A DNA stretch of 64,000 nt from Siphonodentalium dalli (taxonomy: Eukaryota; Mollusca; Scaphopoda; Gadilida; Siphonodentaliidae): assembly GCA_032622095.1 (NCBI GenBank), contig CP136061.1:81628324-81692323 (forward strand), in the 5' to 3' direction. A model generated the notes under the pieces. It was not told the DNA's origin. It ran no database searches and saw nothing but the letters and a program-made list of their open reading frames with translations. Made by a program: the position numbers and the translations under genes. Below, piece by piece: positions 56,793 through 64,000 of the stretch. Positions within the stretch are counted from its first letter, which is position 1; the number at the start of each line of letters is the position of its first letter.

Positions 56793-57245
56793 TGAACCCT
56801 TTACCCAACAGAACGGCCCTGTGCCAATGCATTCTCTTATATATGCGAGTCGACCATAGGTCGCCTCGCATATATAAGAGAATGCATTGGCCTAACAATT
56901 TTTTACAATTTTAATAATTTTTTCTTGTATTCTTTAACAATTTTATATTTCACCCATACAGAGCCCCAGACAAACATGAGCAGACGACACTCTTCTATAT
57001 GCTTATATATATGTGTGGGGCTCCCTGCAGGGTACTGGATGTTTTTTATTTTATGTCCTAAAAATTGTAAGAAACATTTATTTAAAAAAAATGATAAAAA
57101 ATTGTTAGGCCAATGCATTCTCTTATATATGCGAGGCAACCTATGGTCGACTCGCATATATAAGAGAATGCATTGGCACAGGGTATTTTAGGCTGTTGAA
57201 GCTTTATTTGGGCGTTTTTGGCCGTTTTGTTGGGTAAAGGGTTAA
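56793..57245. mobile_element. piggyBac-like MITE with long-form hairpin cassette
   Basis: CCCTTTACCCAACA at 56797 and its complement ending at 57241. The right flank is TTAA, and the left one is TGAA, a likely point change. It belongs to the same outer family as 7.5 and 28.8 kb, but the cassette spacer is the long form otherwise seen in the GTGACCC family. Confidence 0.9.
56817..57183. repeat. Double-hairpin cassette, long form (copy F)
   Basis: Hairpins at 56824-56890 and 57110-57176. Spacer with GAGCCCCAGAC and GTGTGGGGCTC stem. Complete CCCTGTGCC and GGCACAGGG edges. Confidence 0.95.
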
Positions 57246-57748
57246 TTCCCCACACAATTTCACAATCAGTTACTACATAGACACCAATTTTCTGATGTCC
57301 AGTATATCTGTTTTGTTTTGTATTCAATTGTAGTTGTATTGTGGAGGCATGAATATATTCCGCCGTCCAAAATATCCTGCTACTCTGACTTTGCTAATCA
57401 ACTTGAAGGACATGCTAGACGCTACATTGTGTATGTTGTTGTGAAATAAAACATGTGATAGCCACATGATCATATTAATAGTTGAATCTGATTGGCCACT
57501 TTGCATAAATCACACGACTCGATTGTAGAAAATCAAAATTATATGATTCCTTGCGGGGCTGATCGTGCAACAAAATGTCATGCGATTTTCCACCGCACAC
57601 ACTACTGGTACGATTTGACCCGTAACCGCCTATAACACGGTGCCCGATATTTGTCGTGTGTGGCGCAGTTAATATATGCACATGTAGTCAAATGTCTTCT
57701 TTGGTTTTGCAGACAATATATCTAGTGGAGGATCTATCAAGGTGCGTA

Positions 57749-57923
57749 ATGGATAGTACAGCTTTCTTCATCGTTGTTCTCGTGAATCTTGCCTGCATTG
57801 TAAGCGGTAGGAGGTGGGGATCAACAGAGTATCCTAATCCTCGGAGGGACCCCATAAGGTGCAACAGGGGAACAAGGGCTTCTTATGTGTGTGATCCGGA
57901 TGAAGTTCTCACCAGGAGGGAAG
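57749..57923 (+). CDS. MOLO1-like gene coding exon 1
   Basis: ATG at 57749 directly precedes a hydrophobic signal sequence. An acceptor-like TTTGGTTTTGCAG ends at 57712, so a 5' UTR exon probably lies upstream. The longer in-frame start at 57656 would cross this acceptor and put 31 residues before the signal peptide, so I prefer 57749. Donor GTTTGT follows 57923. Confidence 0.82.
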
Positions 57924-60900
57924 GTTTGTATACAACTCAGTGGTACTAATAATCGGTGTTGGTGCTGGACCCAAATTTTCTCTTTCCGAATTTTTTTTTG
58001 GCCAAATTTTAAATGATTTGCCAAATTTAAAGGCACACTTAATTTTATAGTGACTTGACGATTATTTTTTTTATAGTGACTTGATATATGGTTTTATCAC
58101 ATAATTTGGCCATAAAAGCAGTTTCATAATTATCGGTAATAGACACGTTTAATATCAGCGCGTGCGATGACGTCACGGCGTTCTTCAAATAACTTGCGAT
58201 CGCTGTAGTTTATGATTGTTGTTTTCGATGAATATTGCGCGTTGCTTCGGGTTTATTTGATCATGTGATAAAAGGTATCTCACACTCGTCCTATTTTATA
58301 CGTAATTTATCAACCTCGTCCTCTAAAACCTCGACTCAAATCGAATTTAGTGAACTCGGTTGATAAATTCCGTATAAACTAGAAACTCATGTGAGATCCT
58401 CTATTTAATAACAATCTATGCCATAAAATATGATTAAAGGTACTCAATCCTATTCGACGGTCCCCATATCATCAGATTCCAACAACAACAAAATTTTTGA
58501 AATGCCACTTCAGTTATCAGAATCGATTAATTGCCCAAAAATAATGCTAACCGCAGTCAACTATAGTATAAAATTGCCCAAAACCTGTTATTTATCAACG
58601 TTTTGTTCAACGAAATTTTGCTGGTTGTCAAATATGTGACACAAAAAAGCCACTGGATTTTAGAGTAATCGATATTCATCCGCTATCTGGTCAGATAAGT
58701 TCTTCTCGTCGACAGTTTACTGGGCCACTTAAAATTAAAATAATAGATTTCAAACATCGAAATCTGATCACTCCTAGCTTTGATGGAGGGTTCCTAGACT
58801 CGAATCAAATATTTTTTACCCCCGAAGCCAAGGAAATAGTAATTTGCTAGCGTTAATTCGGAATGAGTACCTTTAAAATACTATACTCATCACTATTTGA
58901 AACATCTGTGTCTCAGAAGATGCTCACAGAGAAATAGAAAACTGCTGAAAACTCCCCCCCCCCCTCTGGAACCCAGAATTCAAAAGAATTCAAACTTTGG
59001 AAGGGGAAGAACTCTATCTTTAATATATAGAGTTATTCCACCTGCATTGAAAATAATACTGATTTTTACTTCAATCTTTTTGACAAAACGCGTTGGCAAC
59101 TCGACAAAAACAACATGTCCACAGTTTATTACACCGGATAAGTTGATGATACAATGTTTTGGAGCTTCCTCTTTCAAATGGTATATAATATGGCATATAT
59201 TTTATATAATGTAATCTGGGGGTTCGAAAATTAAGTGGGCCTTTAATTGCGGGTATACACATGTAACTGGGGAAATTCTCATTTTTGTATTGTTGTTAAC
59301 TAAACACTTACACTGGTAAAATGTGCTAGTGAAACAAGCTAGTATTATTAATATATATCAAAGTAACAATAAATATCTAAGCGACACCATAAATTACATT
59401 TAATGTTGCTGATACAGTTTTATCAAACTTGATGTATCTGTCATCATACCAGTACATATTATTTCGCCCTGTGTCTTAGTTAGTGTAAAACATTTTTTGT
59501 TATTACCAAATCCAAACAAATAACATAATATACAGATGACACATATACATGTATGCAACATATGGTAGAAGAGTTAATGTATGGAAATGAGGATCAAACA
59601 ACAAGCCCGAGGGCTTATATGAAGTCTTCTCCTTTTTGGCGACATGCCCCTTCCCCAATAAGTGAGGAAGGGCTATCGATCAGACGAGAAGGGATTGAAA
59701 TAATGGTTTTAGGAGAAATGGAGATATATAACTAAATTTGAGTTAGGGATGAAGGGAGAAGATAGTGTTAGGGATAGCGGGAGGCAGAGAGAGATACATG
59801 TAGAGAGGGAGGGGGTGATATAGTAGAAGACAGGAGGGGGACAGATGAATCGTGAAATGATGACAGTGGTGGGGAGTTTTCAATAATTGGGTTTTTGCGT
59901 GATAAAAATGATGCTCGTCTATAGTGTGTCTTAGTTGGCAACAAAGCCGAATCACCAATTAATCCCTCGCTCGCTATTCACATTCGACTGATTAACCTAT
60001 TATCCTATAATCGTGTGGTGTACAGTGTCCCCAGTAATGTGCATACAAAGGGGATTAACTGTAAAAACAGTTTTATAATTACATGTACCTTTTGCTCTCA
60101 TAATCTACATTACTACTACTTACACCAGCCTCAATGAAATAAATACACAAAATTCTGTTTTCTGACTGCCATATTTTAACTGCAGTTGGTTAACTGTTTG
60201 GCAGTTTGATATTCATGTATACAGAAAGGTATTACTGTTTTGTGAAAACTAATGAAGATTACATACATGTATCACTTTCGACATATCACTGCTGACCGCT
60301 AGGTTGATAGATTTGTTGACTGATAATCCACATTCGATGATATTTTATGACTAGATAGTTCCCATCACATAATTTTAAAACCCACTTCCCAAAATTTTTG
60401 CCAAATGAAATTATTTGGCAAGTGGCAGCGTGAACTCTGCTAATAATGCTGTAACGGTATTTTTTTATTTTCTTAATCAAGAAAAGACTTAATATTCGCT
60501 TACGATAGTTTTTCTTAAACAAGAAAAGACTTAATATTCGCTTACGGTAGTTTTTTAAAATCAAACTCATTACAAGTAAGTACCCAAGCACTTTTCCTCA
60601 TGAAGAATCTAGCATTCAACTAATATAGCCAAAATTACTGTACATGTATACTCCTGTCAATAAGACCGGAGGGGGTGCTTGTGCACATTTTTGGTCAAAA
60701 AGTGGGTACTGGGCTTACATGTACTCATGAGGACCCCCTGTGCAAAAATTCAGTTAGCCTTCAGGTGCCGACCTACCATCATATTTTATACCAGTACCAT
60801 GTTTTGTATTGAATAAAGATACATGTAATGTGTTTTATTTATATTATTGAGAAGATACAATCACATGATAATAACCAGAAACAATGATAGACAGATACAA

Positions 60901-62181
60901 TTGGGATCAATTTGAATAAGGTTGTAAATTTTGGGATAATTTGTAAACACAATAGGGTTGTATGATGATCTGATCGTCCCCAAACTTCAAATGGATCTTC
61001 GGTTTTTCTTCTAGATGAGAGCTTACCATTTTCTTCATTTCTTCATTAAAAACATGGCCACTGCGGGCCATCTTGGATTTCATATTTGAATCCTCTGGCA
61101 CTCCCTACGTATACAGGCCACATCCCTCATCTCAGGGCATATACATGTATTTCAACTGATTTTGCGAGAATCCATACATACTTTTTTTTTACGCGAATCC
61201 AGAGTAATTTGCGAGAATATTTACGAGAATCTAGATTTGGATTCTCGCCTAAATTTAAGCCCTGCATCTGGTCGTCACCAAATTCAAATGGAACTTCATG
61301 TTTTCCTGTAGATGAGAGCTTACCATTTTCTTTGAATTTCATTAAAAAACATGGCCACTGTGGGCCATCTTGGATTTCATATGTGAATCCATTGGCACAC
61401 CCTGCAGCTCACATTTATTGGCGTAATGTTTTGAAAATTTACAGACATGTGGGGGATCATCTCAAGATGGGATCTATTGAATTTGAAAAATTTTCGATAA
61501 AAAAAAATGGCCACTGCAGCTATCTTGGATTTTGCTCTTTGCATGACTGAATCCTTTGGCACACCCAACAGGCCACATTCCTGATCCAATCATCACCAAA
61601 CTTCGTATGGATCATTGGGTTGACCTGGATGGCAGCCATCACCTTTTTTCTTAATTTTGGCCACCAATAGTCATTTTGTCCTGGATTTCATTTAAAAACA
61701 TGGCCGCTGGCAGCCATCTTGGATGTTACTCTTTGCCCTATGGCCAACAATTTTCATCTGATTGATCCCAAACCTCATATGGCTTTCCAGGTTGACATCT
61801 ATAGTCATACTTAAACATTAAACTTTCACATTACTTATCGCTCCATTGGCTGTAATGTATGGCATTATCCCCTCTCAAAGTTGAGTGTCAATGACATTAT
61901 TTTTATGTAGTCTAGTAAACAATATTTAATGAAACATTTTTATATTGAGATACATGTACATATATCTTGTTCATGATGTAATACATTTACATGTACATCG
62001 TACAATTATACTCAATATCAACGTTTTAATTATTTCTTCCAGCTGATGTTTTGGACTGGATGATCGACCGTACATTGTACAATGACACTCGATGCCCATG
62101 TAGTACCCACCAATGTGAGAACAGAGTTGATGACGGTTACCATATAGCAGTAGCCATTGTTGGCAGCTTAAAAACTAAAAG
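57749..62181 (+). CDS. MOLO1-like (modulator of levamisole receptor-1 family) gene, first two coding exons, partial
   Basis: The exons 57749-57923 and 62043-62181 join in phase 1 to give about 104 residues. The start encodes a signal peptide, MDSTAFFIVVLVNLACIVSG. The mature part has RCNRGTRASYVCDPDEVLTR, then EADVLDWMIDRTL, then a CPC motif with further Cys, and GYHIAVAIVGSL. The CDPDxxLTxxEAD...CPC...GYxxAVA order is that of the MOLO1 family, whose founding worm protein is a single-pass membrane protein that tunes acetylcholine-gated channels. Here the C-terminal half, including any membrane anchor, lies beyond what I can identify, so secreted versus membrane-bound is open. The intron between is 4.1 kb and full of MITEs. 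Confidence 0.8.
58085..58405. repeat. Dispersed repeat with fold-back head, copy 2 (reverse)
   Basis: Reverse complement of 12112-12445, sharing TATCAGCGCGTGCGATGACG and AACTCATGTGAGATCCTCTA. Confidence 0.85.
58432..58878. mobile_element. Complete AAAGGTACTCAATCC MITE
   Basis: Begins TTAAAGGTACTCAATCCTAT and ends CGGAATGAGTACCTTTAA, about 445 bp, non-coding. This copy defines the ends of the family found at 7.1 and 35.8-37 kb. Confidence 0.88.
59245..60960. other. Intron of the MOLO1-like gene, mostly unassigned
   Basis: AT-rich, with a 52-bp tandem duplication near 60471-60560 (AAGAAAAGACTTAATATTCG twice). No coding sequence recognised. Confidence 0.45.
60965..61780. repeat. Degenerate tandem repeat of about 300 bp (intron)
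   Basis: Blocks such as GTCCCCAAACTTCAAATGGA and ACATGGCCACTG.GGGCCATCTTGGATTTC recur around 60975/61060, 61270/61350, 61580 and 61700, with increasing divergence. Confidence 0.75.
62043..62181 (+). CDS. MOLO1-like gene coding exon 2
   Basis: Acceptor TTTCTTCCAG ends at 62042. 139 nt in the expected phase. Donor GTCAGT at 62182. It contains the Cys-rich CPCSTHQCEN and the GYHIAVAIVGSLKTK strand. Its last about 30 bases and donor are repeated at about 62551-62592. Confidence 0.82.
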
Positions 62182-62195
62182 GTCAGTTGATTATT

Positions 62196-62910
62196 CTTAA
62201 AGACAATGAGGTTCCTAGAGGGTGAATTAGTGACGCTATCTCATATTGCAGGCTAGCATCACCAAATTCACCCTCTGGGTACCTCATTATGCATGGCCTC
62301 ATCTGCTATGGGAGACAGATTGAATTTCCCAAATGGTAAATATTGTGATGTACACCTATCGTGAACCTCGTTTATGCAATGTGTCGTCTGCGAATTTGAG
62401 GATATAGAGAAACTAAACAAAAAATGATATAGAATGAGTTTCTATAGATATTTGATAAAGAAACTTTCCCGAGAAGATGAGGCCTATGCAGAATGAGGTC
62501 CCCAGAGGGTTAGTATACTGATGCTAGCCCACTATGCCATTGTGGGCTGTGGCAGCTTAAACACTAAAAGGTCAGTTGATCATTCTTGACAGTTGGCAAA
62601 CCTGGAAATAGTGTGTCTGAAATTTGCAGAATGAGGTCCCCAGAAGGTGAATTTAGTGATGCTACCCCACACAGGGAACTAACATCACCAAATTCACCCT
62701 CTGGGGACCTCATTCTGCATGGCCTCATCTGCTATGGGCTAGCATCACCAAATTCACCCTCTGGGGACCTCATTCTGCTTACACCTCAGCAGAATGAGGT
62801 TCCCAGAGGGTGAATTTGGTGATGCTAGCCCACTATGCGGGGTAGCATCACTAAATTCACCCTCTGGGGACCTCATTCTGCAAATGACAAACACCCTACT
62901 TCAAGGCTTG
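62196..62910. mobile_element. Palindromic MITE cluster (5.2 kb family) next to MOLO1-like exon 2
   Basis: Repeated blocks of CAGAATGAGGTCCCCAGAGG and GATGCTAGCCCACTATG occur in both orientations. A family terminus TGGAAATAGTGTGTCTG lies at 62601 and the opposite one, CTACTTCAAGGC, at 62898. At least two copies appear joined. Confidence 0.8.
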
Positions 62911-63207
62911 TTGCTGAAATGCAAATGTCAGACTCACTATATCCAGATTTGGATAAGGTAATATGTAACAATGGCTGTGATTGCATTGAATCAGGTTTGT
63001 CAAAGTACAAAGTGGAGTATCGGAACCGAGAGAGTACTGGTGTCGTCATATTTGTGTAACCTCATAAAAATGAATGCGGTGCACTAATGATATGATAATT
63101 TAATGTATTGTTTACATGCATTTTCTGGGCATTGTGGGCTGTGGGTAAATAACAAAGAAGTTAAGAATAATAACTTGTGATTGTCATGATGAAACTGAAT
63201 AAATAGA

Positions 63208-63368
63208 GAATACCTACGAGTTTTGGTTGAATACCCGAATTATCTCATGAGTGGGTGCAAGGAAGTACAGAATTTCCACGCAGCCGCGAGTGGAAATTAT
63301 GTACTTCCTTGCACCCATGAATGAGATAATCCGGGTATTCAACCAAAACCCGTAGGTTTTCTTTTTAT
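63208..63368. repeat. Fold-back, arms about 75 bp
   Basis: ACCTACGAGTTTTGGTTGAA through GTGCAAGGAAGTAC pairs with GTACTTCCTTGCACCCATGA through TTCAACCAAAACCCGTAGGT. Confidence 0.92.
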
Positions 63369-64000
63369 TATATGCGCTATAAACCGCACCAAAACTGCTA
63401 ATTTTGTCCTACAGTTCACTTCAAATTGTTAGAAAGCTTCGACATTTGCATTTTGTTTACATTCCATCAATTAATTTGCTCACCACCGAATGACAAATAT
63501 CGAGCATAGCCGCCATAAGAAATAGTCCCCATTGTTTTATTCTGAAATGATGCGAGAAAATTAATGTATACATAATTTAGTAATAAGAATATATTAAAAC
63601 AAATGAGTTAACATTATAACAATTAAATAACAGTTTATGAACCGTGAAAATCAATAATTAAAACAATAGTCCGGCTGTTATTGATACGCTTTGAAACTTA
63701 ATGTGATTCGTCGCTATAAACCGGAAGTAATCTCCGAAAAAGTAATACTATTGTGTTATCCATCGAGTCGGTCAATGTTATCCATCGAGTCGGTCCAGGC
63801 GATGGATATAACGCTCTACGCCACGGCAATTTCCCACTATTTAATGGGGAAGCATATAATAAAACATAATATCACACAAACAGTTCCAAATTTCTGGTAG
63901 GGCGAATCACTTGACCCCACATGACCCACACATGCAATGAGAACTGAGTTGACTCACATCATCACTTTGATAAATTGACACACGGTTATTCACTTGACTC
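63369..64000. other. Unassigned right edge
   Basis: Contains a 23-bp duplication (TTATCCATCGAGTCGGTC at 63757 and 63778) and nothing else recognised. Further exons of the MOLO1-like gene are expected beyond this point. Confidence 0.4.

Larger units (their letters stand above)
56480..57670. mobile_element. Possible older TIR element hosting the 56.8 kb MITE
   Basis: GCCGCACACAAAGTGATATTTGT at the left resembles the complement of ATATTTGTCGTGTGTGGCGC at the right (about 57646-57665). The match is imperfect. Confidence 0.35.
58029..59243. mobile_element. Large copy of the GGCCCACTTAATTTTCGA MITE with nested insertions (MOLO1-like intron)
   Basis: AAAGGCACACTTAATTTT at 58029 faces AAAATTAAGTGGGCCTT ending at 59243. 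The right 350 bp aligns in reverse with 12989-13400. Two other repeats are nested inside at 58085-58405 and 58432-58878. Confidence 0.75.

Noticed and set aside
7528-57176. Palindromic hairpins considered as a CRISPR array or as rho-independent terminators
   Set aside because: The copies are scattered over 50 kb inside TIR elements in animal DNA with introns. There are no regular spacers and no U-tract logic.
62835-63059. Possible third MOLO1-like exon (MQMSDSLYPDLDK...)
   Set aside because: The phase would fit an acceptor at 62906, but that acceptor is the MITE end and the peptide does not match the family's next segment. Left out for lack of support.

Overview
The window is animal genomic DNA from an AT-rich, intron-rich, non-vertebrate genome packed with repeats. 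A mollusc or other lophotrochozoan is my best guess, from the LINE, SINE and Helitron types, but the sequence does not settle the species. There are no bacterial-style operons and no CRISPR arrays. Most of the 64 kb is transposons, fold-back elements and satellites. Nearly all the longer open frames are repeats read by chance.

Three host genes can be supported. (1) A complete fatty-acid-binding protein (FABP/iLBP) gene lies on the minus strand. It has four exons at 40141-40057, 33397-33228, 27063-26950 and 21342-21289, with canonical splice sites, matching phases and a 140-residue product. Its three introns (about 6.7, 6.2 and 5.6 kb) are filled with satellites and mobile elements. (2) A second FABP first exon (8012-7922, minus) marks the next member of a tandem FABP cluster, whose remaining exons are not seen here. 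(3) The first two coding exons of a secreted or membrane MOLO1-type gene (modulator of levamisole receptor-1 family) lie on the plus strand at 57749-57923 and 62043-62181. That gene runs off the right edge.

Layout: 0-2.4 kb, a broken Ty3/Gypsy pol fossil inside an inverted-repeat unit; 2.4-5 kb, tandem repeats including a 25-bp satellite; 5-14 kb, MITEs, fold-backs and the second FABP exon; 14.6-19.4 kb, a 71-bp satellite grown from one end of an inverted-repeat element; 19.5-20.6 kb, a Helitron-like dispersed repeat; 21.3-40.1 kb, the FABP gene with an 82-bp satellite, a 50-bp satellite, a 22-bp minisatellite, a Helitron and several MITEs in its introns; 40.9-45.1 kb, two LINE pieces and a tRNA-derived SINE; 45.2-46.7 kb, three Helitrons joined head to tail; 47-56 kb, more MITEs, including two hAT-type elements with 8-bp target duplications, and a 37-bp satellite; 56-64 kb, the MOLO1-like gene and the repeats in its introns.

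The most unusual signal is a hairpin cassette. Two near-palindromes of 67 bp face each other across a short AT-rich spacer, bounded by CCCTGTGCC and GGCACAGGG. Complete or partial copies sit inside at least three short transposon families with unrelated terminal inverted repeats (7.5, 10.6, 28.9, 34.7, 38.9 and 56.8 kb). A second theme is splice sites of the host genes being copied into tandem repeats. A third is satellites that grow from the ends of inverted-repeat transposons.
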